From positions 62,001 through 126,000 of the forward strand of contig NADL03000491.1 of the NCBI GenBank assembly GCA_002205965.3: DNA of 64,000 nucleotides, read 5' to 3'. The notes below the pieces were generated by a model, which ran no database searches, was not told where the DNA came from, and saw only the letters and a program-made list of their open reading frames with translations. The position numbers and the translations under genes were made by a program. This DNA is from Kappaphycus alvarezii (lineage: Eukaryota; Rhodophyta; Florideophyceae; Gigartinales; Solieriaceae). Shown in pieces: positions 1-14,379 of this stretch. Each line of letters starts with the position of its first letter. Position 1 is the stretch's first letter.

Positions 1-700
1 ATTTCTTATTTTTCGTGTCCATGCACTTTAATATGGAACACCGCACCCGCGCCTTCCGCGCTAGCATGTCCCTCCCCAGAGCCAAAGGCTGGGTCTACTG
101 TGCACCTTGCCCAGGATTGAGGACGCACATAAAGAGCAAAGACTTCTCCGTGTGGTTCCAGTACTTTTGCCAAACCCCTTTATTCGCCCCAGGTACCCCT
201 TGTCCCAAAGCAGGGTGTCCTGAAATGCTGGATATCTACGGGTACCACTTGCTACATTGTCGCTTTGGCTGCGAGCGGAATACTCGCCACAACAACCAGG
301 TGACTTTACTGGGGAACGATCTCGCAAGAGCCGCCCGACGTCCTTCCATTGAACCTCGTTTACACTTCCAAAACAGGACAAGGCCGGATATCAGGGCAAT
401 GGGAGCCTTCGGTGGCACGGATTATTTCGACGTAACCTTTGTCAACCCGCTCACTCCGTCCTACGCAAGAGCCAGGACTTTCAACCCACTCACAAGCCTC
501 AACGCAGCCCACGCAGAGAAGCAGCGGACATAACAAGGGTTCCTTGGTGAACTGCCTGGGAGAAACAGGCTGGTTCCTGTTTCCATCTCAACGCTTGGAG
601 GATGGTATCCAGCAGCGTTCTCCGTCGCCAAGGTACTCGCGAGAACTGTTGCCACTGGCGCAATGGAACGGTTTTCGAAGGTTAGATGAATTCTTTTACA
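1..700 (+). mobile_element. LINE tail, family A, cut by the window edge
   Basis: This is the C-terminal part of a non-LTR retrotransposon polyprotein. The open stretch to about 533 shows a CCHC-like cluster around the motif YGYHLLHC, then RHN, then RPDI, and 15 residues later DYFDVTF. This order (zinc knuckle, RHN, PD...D) is that of the restriction-like endonuclease of R2/NeSL-type LINEs. Downstream, in another frame, comes a second conserved block, STLGGWYPAAF, at about 585-620, which recurs at 17.4, 28.9 and 29.3 kb. The reverse transcriptase would lie before base 1. At least one frame change separates the two blocks, so the copy is dead. The family assignment rests on motif order only. 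Confidence 0.7.
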
Positions 701-3700
701 GCGGCACTCCGCATTGACAGTAACCTCCAATGCCGCTTGTTTGCTGGCTGGCCTCCCTTCCACCTTCTGGTAGATTGGAGTGCCATCTGCAGTTTTCGAT
801 GCATTGTACAGTTTCGCAAATGGCTTGGCCAATACACGATATCTACGCTCCGGTACAAATTTACTGGGTACCAACCCACATATCTACCACAGTAAATTAA
901 CCCCAATTTCAAAAAAATACGGAACAGAAGAAGAATTTATTAAAAATTGTTCCATAGAACAATCTACAAAGGTGCAGGATTCTGCGAATGTTATTAGCAA
1001 TCATGTATTGCACAAAATTACGAATTTTGAAGACGGTCCCAAAAACTTCAAGGCCCGCAACGCACACTACTTACAAAAGTAAAAGGAAATCTCTGCAAGC
1101 CGAATTTTTTATCTTTAATCTGCTTGGGTCGAAAATTGTTTTATCCATCAGGATACTGCTTGTCTTCTACTACAGAAAAACTAATTCAGGGAGTTCTTTC
1201 ATATAACCTAGGAAGCTGAGCGGTATTCGTACACGGGAGTGCCGTGATAGCGAATTATAATTTCTGCAGAAGTTGGAAAGTTATGGTTTGGTCAATTTTA
1301 TCGCCAAGTGGCAACAGGCGAACAATGAAATGTTTCTTCGCCATTGAATATTAGCTTGTGTTTTTGTTCCACGGCTATTTGTTTTAGAAATGATGGCGTA
1401 CTGTTTTTATTTGCTGCTAAGAACTCCTTTGAATTCTTCATGGGAGGCCTAAATATAATAACGGCACGTTTCTCCGAGAACCATTCTGAGTTTTTTTAGC
1501 TTAAAAAAATTTCAGCGCTTTCAGGTTTATACATATTTTTGGAATGACGATCCAATAAGAGAATAACGGAGACATAAGGATATTTCTGAAACATTTGAAG
1601 GTTTCTCTCTATATTTCATCTCCAGGCCTCATCGATGTCAGCTTTTGGAATATGTAAACACTAGGGTACTGCTCGCTTTCTAGTTATTCATTGGATTTTT
1701 TATTTCATTTGACGTTAATCGTTTTTTTGGCTTCGCTTGCAGTCAATTAGAGGAGTTTGAAATGAGCTAAGATATAAGTAATACCATCAGACAATTTTAT
1801 GTGCTTTACTGTGCCAAAATCATAGTATGAACGCCTTTGTTGAGAATATTGACAAAACGGGCTCATTAGACTTGTATCTCGTGCCTTGTGCTGATGCTGC
1901 ACCTTTTAAGATCAAACAAAAGCATTTTTTGTCGTCCGTTTGTTGAATGAGCCGCTTGAAAATGATCTTGTGCTGAGTTTGCGTTTCTCTGCATATCAAC
2001 GGCCCAAAAATAATTTCAATCTAGTGCTTACGCGAAATGAATAATCAGCGACACCATTTGATGAGGAAAAATGTATTTAAAATGTGTAAGAAAGGCTTTT
2101 AGGTTCCGACGTTCATCCATACGTAATCGTTTACTTCAAGGATCTATATCCGTAGTTGTGCACTTTTCTAGGTGCAGAAGACGAAACCATCCAAGCCGAC
2201 TCCGAAAATCTGCATATAAACTTCGAGACGCACCAGCTCAAAGAGTTAGCCTGGATTTCGAGCAGCGGAAACCAGTCTTATGAGATGACCAAAGAAAAGT
2301 ATATTCTTGTCGCCTCAACCATCTAATAAATTCTATTCAATGGCAAATTTTCGCTTCTGACAATAAAAAGAAAGACATAAACCGGCGGAGGAGGCTGAAT
2401 TCGTATTACTGGGAGGTTATAGAACAGTTTTACTTAAGGTGGCACCAAAAATATGCCCAAACCCAATGTTGGAAACCAAAGAGAGCGATAAGTAATAAGA
2501 CTGAGGCCCGCAATTCCATGCATTACAAGGATTGTGGCATCGTTGTCGCCCGTGAGGTTGATGAGAGTGGTTTTTTGTGGGAGTGGTTCTCTGGCTATTT
2601 CGGTTTCCATCCGAACCCCCTTCACCCCTCTTTATTTATGAAACGTGAAAATATCAAAACTCATTTAATAGTCTCAAAAACCTATAATACAGATAAAAAG
2701 TAGCGCCTAGAGTGTTTTTGACCGGTTTTTGTGCTTATCGCAATGTGTCACAGTGCGATGTACAATACGAAAGTTGTTTCCCAAAGCAATCCGAAGTACT
2801 ACACATGGCTCTCGGGTTCATAATTTGTGGCAAAATACTGTAATTTTTATTTTTTTGAGCACCTTAATTAAGTGCCTTTTTTATAATATTGTTGTCCCTA
2901 ATTCAAGCGACAGTGTACGTTCTCTCCATTGATCAGTTACTATACAAATGCCGCCTCATTTGCTCACGATTCGATTTCTGTCGTACCTCCTGTCGGTATA
3001 CAGTGTAATTTAGTTAGTTCTACTGTAATTTATCTTTCAGTAGCGCTGGCTTGAATTATATAAAGTCCGCAGTGCGTCACTTCCCAGTCCTACGCATTCA
3101 TCACCGATCTTGTTGAGAAGTTACGATAGCTTTTACGCCCGCCACTACTGTCTTACCGAGTTATTCAGCCCCGGCCCTTCGTAGTAAATTAAGGGTCTTA
3201 TTCTTTAATCTATAATTCTTTTGCACTCACAAGAGTACAATAGCTCGGCAACATAGCTGTAAACACGACAATACGGATTCGTTTGTTGCCCTTTTTTCCT
3301 ATTTTCTTCTTATCATACGCATTTATTTTCACTCCAGAGTTAACGAATCAAATTTATTCTTTCAAGACAAAATCCATGGGTCCTAGTTCGCATTCAAAGT
3401 TCTAGTCTGTCGTTGAAAAGGTCATGAAGAAGATCAATACCTCTTTCTCCCGCCATGAACCCATCATTTTGATGTTGACCGCCGTGAGTTGAACCATTAA
3501 ATTATTCTTATAACTGTCAGAGGCGATTGGATCCAGCCCTGAGGCATTCTTTACACAAACTCACCCAGAACATTTCAGTGATTTTATCAATGACATCCTT
3601 CCGCTGCCGAGCCAAGTCTTCACGTATTCATTCTTAGCAATTCTGATGTTCTCGATCACAGTTTCTTTGATGTGGCTAAGTTATATGGATCTACAGAGAT

Positions 3701-4150
3701 ACAAATGTCGTTTTCTATCTTTATTACTGCTGAAGATATTTATGAAAAGAACAACAGGTTTTCTACGCTAGGTTGGCATTTTTCTTTTATGGAGGTGAAT
3801 CCAGACTATAGGCGTCCTCGACAAGCAAAAGGTTAATCTTGGCTCACTAAACCATTTTTGAATCCTTGAGGTTCGATCTTTGTGCCGAGGACTACACGGA
3901 TTAAAAAAAAAGGCTACGATATCTACCGAGAAAAAAGTTTGGCAAGAAACCCACCGAAGCTTTCTAGAAATGAGAGGCCCTACAGATCCCTCGAGAGAAA
4001 TCTAGACAACTTCTCGAATCGACGGTATTGGTGATTGTAATTGTCAGATGGTAATGCGTGAAATTGTAATTGGAGGCGCTGACAATCCGTACAAAAAATT
4101 TAGAGAGCTATCAGGCTCTTTTAGTGAGAACTAACAACATAAATACCCCC
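700..4150. other. AT-rich stretch without a recognised gene
   Basis: There are only short open stretches, with no domain I recognise, no intron-like signals around them and no strong repeats. The composition resembles the remnant that follows, so part of this may be an older, more decayed piece of the same or another element. Confidence 0.5.
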
Positions 4151-6720
4151 GCAAGGTAAAAAATGTCCAGCAGATGTTCAAAGATTTCAATTTTTGCGGG
4201 GATATTGACCACAAAATTGCCAATACTGTCAAGATATGTATGGAATCCGCCCTATTCAGTATAAACGTTCGAGGACTTAGAGGGCTGACTACTTTTTCCA
4301 AATTCTGGAAGGTTCGGCTCGCAACTTTTTCTTCGAAAAATGTCCCGAAGGGGTGAACTATGATGAGATAGTTAAGGCTATGACAAGCGAATATTTATCC
4401 AATGCTAATCAGCTAAAAATTAAGGGCACAGTAGAGACGCTTCGTATGGAATCTTTTACATCTGAAAGGAACACATTAGAAGTCTCGGAAGGACTCAGCA
4501 AAATGGGCCTAGACATCAACGAACTCGTACCACAATGTCATCCTGACTTTCGCAGCGATGCTTACCATTTAGAATAATTATGGAAGGCTGTAACCGAGTT
4601 TCAGGACTGGTCACGTATTAGTATCCAGAGAATCACATACCAGGGAATCTTTTCAATAAGTTCGTGACTATATTTCAGTAATCTATCCGAAAACTGCATC
4701 ATATTCGCCTATTGACCGGCTCGAGGGGTGCTGTGTCTGGAATCTACGCTACTGAAAGCCGCATTGAAATTATGATCAACATGACCGGTTATGGTCATAA
4801 CGTAAGGCGTATTAGAGGTCATTACCATCTTTTCCGATCGCAAAGGGTAAGAAGGGGCAGAGGTAAGCAAGGCCGTGTGCAAGAATATTCCGTCGAGATC
4901 TCCCGTAATACCAACAAATGTCATAAATGCAGTGCGCCCAGCTAGTTCCATAGTCAGAAATGCGCTATTGGTTCCATTGAAGCGAATGACCACCGCAGGA
5001 CCAAAAAAGAGGATTCTGTTCCGCACATACTTGCCGATTTTATCAACAGAGAAGAATATTGCACTTAGGATTCTGAAAATGAAGCCAAAAATATGTCAAA
5101 GTCTCCAAACGAACACAAGGACCTTGCAGATTTCACAATTCTCGCAAAGCCAAGGGGCTCCCCTCGGAGACTAACCACTTCCCAGTGGCAACCAAATCGA
5201 AACAGCTGAACATGATATTTTGCTCGGCCATATAACATCCGCGATGGGAGGCTAGGGCCAGCCCACCTCTAATTTTCCTCTAGGCGACGGGGATTGCTAG
5301 TTACAACTAGTCGCAATAAAGAAAAGATCAATCTAGATTACGACCATGACGTATCAAATTCAGACATATACGTCGCGAGAATCACGAAGAAATCCTCCCA
5401 GAGGTTCCCAATCGGCTTCCTCTGCCAAATCGGAGCACCTAAATCAGTTGTTTGCCGAAAGGAACGAAATCGTATATTCAGCTCCCTCTGATTTCAAAAG
5501 AGGAGGATTATTCCTTCCTACAACCAATTCAGGTTCGCAGCAGCCACATACCGAGCTGTAAGCCGTGATGCGATCTCGCTCGAAACACAGCCTTGTATTC
5601 AACAGTACTTGTCGAGTTAGACATCGTAGATGCTGTTATCCCGGTCCTGCTTGGAATGACACGTGGCTTAACGAATTAAATTTCTCGGAGATCTTGTATA
5701 TCGATGGGGGTCATGTTCTGCATATCGTTGACGAAGGAAATAAATTCGGGACTGCCCAATTTCTCAGTAATGTATCTACAGAGGACCCCTGAAAAGCAAT
5801 AATAAATTACTGGGCCATTATTTATACCGAAATAACGAAAATAATCCTCACGGATTAAGGTTCACCACGTGGCGATACGTTTATCAATGTCGCTACTCTT
5901 TCCAGCATTGAAGCCCGATTAAGCCTTAAAATGGGGAAACGATATCACGAACTGTTACGTAAAACATTCAGAAAGATTATGAAAAGTCAACATAATACTG
6001 ATAAGGACCTGGCGTTAGCATTTTCTGAGAAGGAGTTGATAGAAAATCTTGCACTCGGCGGTCCTGTTCCATCGGTCCTCGTATTTCGGAAATTCCCGTA
6101 GCTTTCTACACCCACTAAACCTCTTCCTACTCAGCAAAACTAGCTGAAAGAAATAGCAATGTGGAGACCGAGCGAAAATATATGGAAGCCGAGATATCTA
6201 AACTCAAAGCTACGTCAAGCAGTCCCTTTGTCAAGTGAAAGCTCTTATAAGCATGGGGACCTAGTTCTCGTTTGGAGGGAGAAAGTAGTCGCCCAAATTT
6301 TTGCAAGTGATTCGGACCTTTCGAAGTCTCTGGTATTTACTTCGGCAATAACATGGTCTTCGTATGCGATTGTAATACCAGCCCGGCGAACCCCTTCAAT
6401 TTGCTCCAAGTCGAGGCGTACCTTACACCGGAAAAACTCTCTACGTTTCTTACTGACATCGGAAACAGAATTACCCAAGTTAAGTCGACTGATTACGACT
6501 TAACATTGGTTAAAGATGTATTGCACGAGATCGATAATATATCTAAAAGCCTCGGGATGGACGACGCCCAAAAAACAAAAAAAAATCAAGGCCCTCATCA
6601 ATGGAGGAACATTCAAGGTGATCCTTGGAGAAAAAATTAATCACAATGGAAACGCTCTACCAGACCATTTCGTGCTCCCTATCAAGTACTTTATAGATTG
6701 TGAAATGAGTTACAAGTAAC
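4150..6720 (+). mobile_element. Ty1/copia-like LTR element, heavily decayed
   Basis: Fossil of a copia-like element in the plus direction. Recognisable parts in order are a gag-like segment (about 4.35-4.6 kb), a possible zinc-knuckle trace near 4.92 kb, an integrase-core trace with HVLHIVDEGNKFGTAQFL (about 5.7 kb), a GDLVLVWRE-type integrase C-terminal trace (about 6.26 kb), and the start of the reverse transcriptase region with LPDHFVLPIKYF (about 6.65 kb). The rest of the RT and the RNase H are missing and no LTRs were seen. The element has many breaks and looks old. Confidence 0.6.
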
Positions 6721-8190
6721 GCTGCGTAATCGATAATCATCGAGAAAAAAAATGAATAACACTGTAGTCCAAACGTCCGCGACCTTAAAACCATTATCCA
6801 TTCTCCTGATTTTGGCACTACTGTCTATCGGCGATAGCATTTTCCTCATATGAGGCACTTTTCTATATATGAGGATGTAACTCTTTATATACAAAAAAAT
6901 GTACAGTAACTAAAACATTTTTGGGGCCATAAATATTTACTAAAACTATACTCTGAAACATGTAACTACAGTGAACAATTTCTTAGTGATTTCAACTCTA
7001 CACTACTTCGGATAACGAATCCACCTGCAGGTACATTAAGGATAAAATTTGGGAAATTGGCACAAAAAGCGAAGTTTATCAAGTGAAATAAAGTAGATCG
7101 TAACATGACTAGAGTGACGATTTGTGGAAGCTATAGAGGCCGCAACCGAACGAAGATTGGGACTGCAATTAAAGCGATTAATGTTGGATTTCATCCGATA
7201 AATGCGCTCAAGTTCGAAGAAAGGGTAAGGTGGTCTGGTAGCAAGCCCCCAGCGGGTCCGAGGCGGACCCACAGAATCTGATAAGGTTTTGCCAGCTTCA
7301 AAGTGCTCCCATTGCATCCAGGTACAATTAGAGCTGCAGTGGCTGAAATTTGAAGAACTGCGAGTTTTGACAACTATACAGGGAGGTGTGCATGTTCCAA
7401 AGTACAGTAGATACGTGGTACCACAAAACCGCCGATTTCCGTCCAAGTCTTAGCTTGCGCGATGAGTATAGGTGCGTAAAGTATTTATTAACGTCTTCGA
7501 AAGCCTATTTAACCGATATAACAACAGTAGAAATCCATTTTTTGAACTCGTTCTGTTCTTCGGTGAGCGACGCGCCCTTATATACTACTTGTAGAAATGC
7601 TCGTAGCATAAGCAGGCTTCCCATATATACATAACTGCCGAAACGCAATAAAAAATGATTTTTATAAGTCAGTCGCAATTTTAGACTTTCTGAACACCGA
7701 CAGTAAATGGCAGCGACCCTCTATTGGACCGTAAAAATTTAAGATAAGACCATCTGGAACACTTATCGCTTGAAACTTGAGACAATTTCGCTACATATGA
7801 CAGCTATACGTATCTCTTTGTCCACTTCTTTTTGGAAGCGCTATGCATAAATTAGTACCATCTATAAAGTCCACACTGCATGGTGCCGCTAGAGATCCGA
7901 CTGATACACACACCATTAATGAAAATTTATCCACGAAACCACAAGCTTGTCCTTCCGGAATCTGAGTAGGGAAAATTATACACCAATGAGTTTCATGCAT
8001 CTGTCGAGCCTTGGCCGGCTTTCCTTCTCATTTTATAGGGGATTTTAGTCGTCTGAGATGAGACGAGGACGCAATTTCTACAGACACAAAAGCAAAATTT
8101 CATCTACCTTTCAGTCCCGTATCCCACACGCTAAACGGAGCCACTGCAGAGACACTTCCGATATCTGGAACGACCTGTGAAGACGAGCAA
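6720..8190. other. AT-rich stretch without a recognised gene
   Basis: Between the two copia-like elements I see only short open stretches in several frames. None carries a domain I know, and no terminal repeats of either neighbour were found here. Confidence 0.45.
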
Positions 8191-8199
8191 AACCAGCCA

Positions 8200-11100
8200 T
8201 GGGCCCCACTCCGCCCGACCGCGGGCCTTCCACCCAATCCCAATCTCAAGACGGTATCAGCGACCGAAATGGAAATTCACCGAAACCCTTTCACGCCTCA
8301 CGCGGCACACCTCTCCAACATAGCACTGTGGCCTATCACTAATACTTCGACAACACGACGCATAAATTCTCCTATCCGACGACTTCAACCTCTCAAATCA
8401 CATAGGTATCGACCTTAACCACTACACCAAAGCGGCCGCTAGCTGCGCAATCATGATCATGGCTAGCCTCGAAACCGGAGTCATCCTGATAATTCCTCCC
8501 CAATCCTACATAAAGCCGCCCGCGGTGATCCTCAACGCTCTCAAGTCTGCTCTTACTACCAACACTGAAATGATGCATCGCACCCTCAAGGCAGAGGCAA
8601 AAAACATTCAACTTCAACCAGGCGACAACATACTAGAATTCGTCGAGAAAAACCGGACGCTACGTGCCGGTATGATAGCGGCCGAATACCCCGACATTAC
8701 CAACGAGCACACAACTACACAGCTCATGCTCGAAGGACTCCTCAAACACCCAGCGTACACCAACCTGGTGCGCAGAGCTCAATTCACCCGTGCCCACGCC
8801 TCGATTGACAAGCTCCACGCAGCTCTTCACAACGTGCAGTAATTCGACGCCAAACACGCCCCACAGCCTCAACCCCTCGCAGGAGATGCCCCGCAACCCC
8901 ACACCGGCCACGGCCGCGGCCGCGACAGAGGTCGCTACAGCAACCGCTACTCGCACCACCCACCTCGTCTCTCTCTAGAGCAACTAGCCCATATTAGCCA
9001 AGTAATCAATACCAATACTGCGCGGGGTATCATGCAGCATGGTGGCCGCCGCGGCCAAGGACCTAGAGACCGAAGAGGAAACCAACGCAACCCACCAAAC
9101 GCCAACGCGGTGGCCACCGAAGGCCTGCTACTGAACGAAGACCAACTCCGCCGCCCATCCGGGGCACTCAATCCAACTCCCACCAGCAAACCCAAAACGC
9201 AAGCGATTTTACGTACTCTATGGATTCCGCAGCTCACCCCACCAACATCCATCACACTGTCCCCCAGCTTCGCAAGCTAGACCAACCTCTGACAACCCAG
9301 ACCGCTAACGGAACCTCTTCCAACACAACCAATGCGGCACAGCTTCATCTGAAAACGAGTGACCGTAACGATATCTAGCTCTCCGCGTTATACAACCCCA
9401 CCTTCAAAAAGAACCTAATTTCAGCCCATGACATCGCTCGCAAGTATGGCCCAATTGTCATTCTGCCTTACGCAGCCCACATTTTAGACAAACGGAACCT
9501 ATCCAGACGCCTAGGAATCGCACTCTGGGCAGGTTACGGCTATCGTCTTCAACTCTTACCACCCACAGCCCAAGCGGCCCGTACTGTTCCCACCGCTCAG
9601 AATTCTAAAGCCAAAAGTACAAAAAGACCCACTGTACTCACCGAACATCACACACCATCCCGTCCGACCAGGACGAGATCCCGTCATCCCTCCCCCCAAG
9701 ACACCCCTCAGTCCAACCGTTTCACCCCGGATCAATCCCCACAAATTACCGCCCCACAACCGCCTCCGCAAAGAGTTCCACTCCTGGGGCCTCACGTTCA
9801 ACCATGTTCAACCAGCAACTTTACAAAAATGACCAAAGAAAACCTACTCAACATACCAGATATTCTCAAAAGACCCCCACCCAAACTCACATACACCGGT
9901 TGTGCCCACAGCAAGCGCCGATCACCACACACACGTACGCCGTCGTAGTTGCCCTCTTGACTGATGTATGCGGCCCTATTCACCCGCGATCACTCCAGGA
10001 AAACACCTACGCGATTTTGTTTGTCGACATAGCCTCCCGATACACAATGGCATACTTCGCCCCCTCTCTCTAACACGTCATCACCGCACTCACACATGCA
10101 CCAAACACCATCTAAACACTTCACGGCAAATCACAGCAGCTATTCACAACAGACAACGCATAAGAATACCTCTCAAAGGCGGCCCAAGCCATTTACACGC
10201 AACATGGCATCAGACAAAAACCAAGATGCCATTTACACAGCAACATAAATCAATCGCGGAACGAGTCCTCGGCACACTGACAGCCGCCACACGCGCAGCA
10301 CTGTACCACTCCCAGCTACCTAATACGTACTGGGAGCACGCTGTGCGAAATGCCGTATTCAAGTATAACATTACGCCGCACAAAACCACCAAAGCACTCC
10401 CATACACAGCTTGGTACGGTCACCCCCCCAACCTCCTCAAGCTGTACCCATTCGGCAGATTCGGCACTGTGTACCACAAACGCGATAAGGCCAAAATCAA
10501 GAAACTGGATGCCCGCGCATTCCCGCGCGGTACCTACACGTAAATGACATGAGAAACGTCACTGTATTGAACCTCACCTCCGGCACCACTCATCGCATAA
10601 GCACAGTTGACTCCATACCATACAACCCCGACCAAGACCCCGTCCGCACATCCTATCCCATACCCTCTGCAGCCTACCTGACCAAGATAACCCACAGTAC
10701 ACCCCAAACGGTCACACCTGCCACCCCACCTCCACGGTCACACCGCCAAGCGCAATCGGTTCCCGGTGCAGCACAGTGGGCAGCTGCCCACAACTCCGAA
10801 CTCTCCAAACTACACAAAGACCACACCTTTCAATGGATCCCCAAACATCAACTACCCCCCGTACCAAACTCATTCCTCTCCTAATGACCTACCGATACAA
10901 ACGCACCACCACAGGAGCCCTACTCGAACGCAAAGCAAGATGTGCCTTACGAGGCGACAAAATGGTAGCCACTATACATTTCAGCCCGCACCACACCACC
11001 GCTTACACAGCCGAGAAAGCCACAGTAAGGCTCCTCCTCGCCATCTCGGCTGCAGAAAACATGCCACTCGAACACTCTGACATCAAATCCGCATTCGTCA

Positions 11101-12340
11101 AAGAAAATTACGGCTTTAATCAACCTTTCTACGTTAGACAACACCCAAGATTCGACGGCACCCTCGCACACCCAAAATATCCCGCCCGCGTACTCATTAA
11201 AAGCCTATATGGAACCCCATCCGGCGGATACTACTACTTGAGAGGAGCCGAAGAATGGAACACCCTCATTGGATTATCCCAGAGCCCAGACGACCCGTGC
11301 CTATTCCACCTACATCATTCACCAGAATCCCAAATACTCCTAGCCCTCACCATAGACGACTTCCTTGTCACCGCCTCTAACACAGGCCCAATCGATTGTC
11401 TTTACAAAGCGCTCACAGCTAAGTACCCTAACAAAGTCAAACGACTCGGCTTTCCCCCGCCTATCTCGGATGGCAGATTGAGCAAAAAACAGCAGGAGCC
11501 ATCAAAGTAAGCCAATCGAGCTACATAGTCAAAGCCCTTACAGTGATGAAGATGCAAGACTCCAACGGACGAGCATCCCCACGTTGAAGGAGCACGATAT
11601 CACGGCCCTGAACCGACCGGCACATGCATACATAACCAGCTCAAACAATACCAAGCAGTACCGGGCGAACTCCGCTACATAGCAGGCTGCGTAGGCCCCG
11701 ACATTACCTTCACAGTCAATTGTCTCAGCTGTGCAGCCTACAACCCAACCAAACGCCATTTGCTTATACTCAAGCACCTCCGCAGACACCTCCAAGAAGC
11801 AAAAGACCTAGGCCTTGTCTATAACCCCCACTTAGATACCTCCAAACACCCATTCACCACATTAACCGACGCCGATTATGCGAGGCACACAAAAGACAGG
11901 AAATCAATCACTGGCCACGTCCAACTCTCCATCAGCACACCAGTCTCTTGGGTCTCCACCAAGAAACACGTTCAAGCACCATCCACGTGTGAGGCGGAAG
12001 GCATTGCCGGCACCGCCGCGTGCAACACACACACTGGTTCCGAAGGGTACTCAAATTCATCCAACGACCGCAACGACCGATCCCAGTACTTATGGATAAT
12101 TTATCAGCCATTCGCGTAGCCAAAAAAAACGCCTCAGCCAAGCATCGCAAATTTATTGATGTCAAGCACCACTACCTCCGCGAACACATCAAACGCGGAC
12201 GTATAACTCTCACACATATCCACACTCGAAAAATGCTCGCGGACATACTTACCAAACCCCTCCGAAAGCAATTATTCACTCACCTTCGAGACAAACTCAA
12301 CATCCGGTAATGCCTTCCCCCCCTGCTGCCGCACGAGGGG
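8200..12340 (+). mobile_element. Ty1/copia-like LTR retrotransposon, broken
   Basis: Cytosine-rich copia-type element in the order gag, integrase, RT, RNase H, which is diagnostic for Ty1/copia. The gag-like segment is at about 8.45-8.84 kb, and integrase segments lie at about 9.95-10.5 kb (YWEHAVRNAVFKYN). The RT is at about 10.9-11.5 kb, with DIKSAF and the LTIDDF active-site region. RNase H is at about 11.85-12.3 kb (KHRKFIDVKHHYLRE, then LADILTKPL). A short purine stretch, gagggg, is followed by TGTCATCAGG at 12342, a plausible start of the 3' LTR. No matching 5' LTR was found by eye. It is non-functional with several breaks, but younger-looking than the 4-6.7 kb fossil. Confidence 0.88.
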
Positions 12341-12341
12341 T

Positions 12342-12540
12342 GTCATCAGGACCGTATACATTATGCACCAGCAGCAAAGGTGGACGGCATCACCGTTCAC
12401 TTGTCATCAGGAGGAAAGACTCCATTACAGCCTCTACCTGTAAGCAGTTTTTACGTCGAATTTAAAAGGCCGTCCCCCAACGACACCGTCGTTGTTGTTG
12501 GGGTCAAGTTTCATTCCACAAATACAAACTTTAGTACGGA
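12342..12540 (+). repeat. possible 3' LTR of the copia-like element
   Basis: Begins with TG directly after a purine-rich stretch downstream of the RNase H domain. It holds a hairpin-prone segment at about 12475-12503 (CCCCAACGAC facing GTCGTT...GGGG). The outer end is not defined and no second copy was seen, so this rests on position alone. Confidence 0.3.
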
Positions 12541-12544
12541 ATAG

Positions 12545-13470
12545 ACATTCAATTCAATTTTAGAACCGTGCTACACCTTCTCGGCATTGATAAAACAAGG
12601 TTAAAAAACGTCTTTTCACCAATTCCCTCCCATGTTTCATGGATTGTTTCTACAAGAGATTCAACGCTCTCAACATGCCTCCCGTTCTTGTAAACACCCC
12701 TAGCCAAGATCCCCCAAAGATTTTCAATGGGGTTGGGATCGGGACTGTAAGAAGGCCAGTCCAGAACGTTAATGTATTCATCCCATAACCATTTTGACAC
12801 TAGCCTGTACCGATGGCATAGCGCTCTGTCCTACATAAAAGTCCAATTTAAAGGCAAGTCCCCCGCTAATTGGAGTATATTGTCCTTTAAAGTTTGCAAG
12901 TAAACTTCCCCAGTAATTGAACCATCAACAACAACGAGCGAACCTTTCCGAGTTCCCGCGAACATTCCCTCACCATTACACTCCCCGTTCCAGTGTGCCG
13001 TTTGGGAAATCTTTCCTCCAAATCCCCAATGTCTTGACATTTAAAGGCTAGGCTATCGGGGCCATCTAAATTGAATTTTTTCGTCCGACCAAATGATAGA
13101 AGCCCAATCGGCGTAGCCCCAGCTCCTTTTCTCGAGTGCCCAGTTACGCCTTGCCACAAAATGTCTCGGTTTCATCGCGGGAGTAGTCTACCCTTTTTAT
13201 ACCTCATAAACTCGGATTCTTGCAAACATTTGCGGATAGTTCGAGTTCTGCAGTCAAGTTTAAGGGCCTTACTGATTCCTCCTGAGCCCTCACCGGATGA
13301 TTTAGTTTCTCCGGTAATTCGGCGTTTATCGAGATTGGACAGTTTCGGCTGCCTACCAGGGGAAAACTTTCCCGTAACTTTCCTTAAGTCGGAGTAAGTT
13401 GTGCACGACTGTCTTACTTCAGTTTACTTCGATAGGGATCTTTTGCAGTAGCCATGCGTCATGTGACAAT
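12545..13470 (-). mobile_element. Tc1/mariner-like DNA transposon, transposase remnant
   Basis: DDE transposase of the Tc1 type, read on the minus strand from about 13.4 to 12.55 kb. The segment holding FNLDGPDS matches the region of the first catalytic Asp. A central part follows (VVVDGSITGEVYLQTLKDNI). The last part, DWPSYSPDPNPIENLWG, contains the third acidic residue of the DD34E triad and is the family's most typical block. The coding sequence is split over at least three frames, so it is not active. I could not identify terminal inverted repeats or a flanking TA duplication, so the borders are approximate. Confidence 0.85.
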
Positions 13471-14370
13471 ACTAAAATCTTCCCCTTTTCATCTTCGGTA
13501 AGCCGCTTTCGCTCCCCATGATGATGTCAGTTGAGATCGAGTTGGTTCGCTCAGAGTATTAAGCGGGTCTAATGATATCCGGCAGTGCCCTTTCTAGATG
13601 CAATGAGGTTTGTATTTTCTTTTGTTACGCGCCAAGATTAAATAGAGCGAGAATTGCTAATATTGTTTACCATATTTTTAAAAGAAGTAATACATATTTC
13701 AAAACGGAGTACAGTTTTTTCAAAAGAGATTGCTTAACTGAATTCTACATATAAAATAATACATAAGAAGCACTTAATTTTTATACTTCAGTATGGTATT
13801 GGCAGCATATATCAATGCTTCCTAAATTCTTTATATTTTATGCCACCACTGCATGTACACTTGTCTCTCGAAAATAGCGTACATCTGCGACGGAACGCAC
13901 CTCAGTGGTATAGGATAATTTAGACGGTTGAGACTTGATAAACACAAAAAATGGTGTGCTGACATTTGCTATTGCTTTAGAAGAACCTTATCCGAGTCGT
14001 TGATGAAGAAGTAACCACCCTGATCGGAGTTAAATAATACCATTACTTGAGAGCAACATCAGTCTTGCAGTTGTATGGTTTTCCTTATTTCTTCGTAGCA
14101 ACCACTGTAATGATTACACCATAATCGTAATACATATCTTGGTAGACTGACAGTATGATTGGACTATAAGCAAAAAAATATGATGAAGACAATGTAAGGG
14201 GAGTCTCTGGACTCTATTGCATCGATCATGAACGATAGGAAACCAGTAAAAACCATTGATAAACGTTCAGCCCACCCTCCGCGAACTCATTTGATACAGA
14301 AGTCCCTATATACTGTATCAGAGTAGTTTTTGAGGTCCTTTACGCATGCAGACAGTCCTCTTGTCTTCAA
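13470..14370. other. AT-rich spacer, nothing recognised
   Basis: No coding sequence or repeat that I can support. Short open stretches show no domain. Confidence 0.5.
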
Positions 14371-14379
14371 TGACGGTGC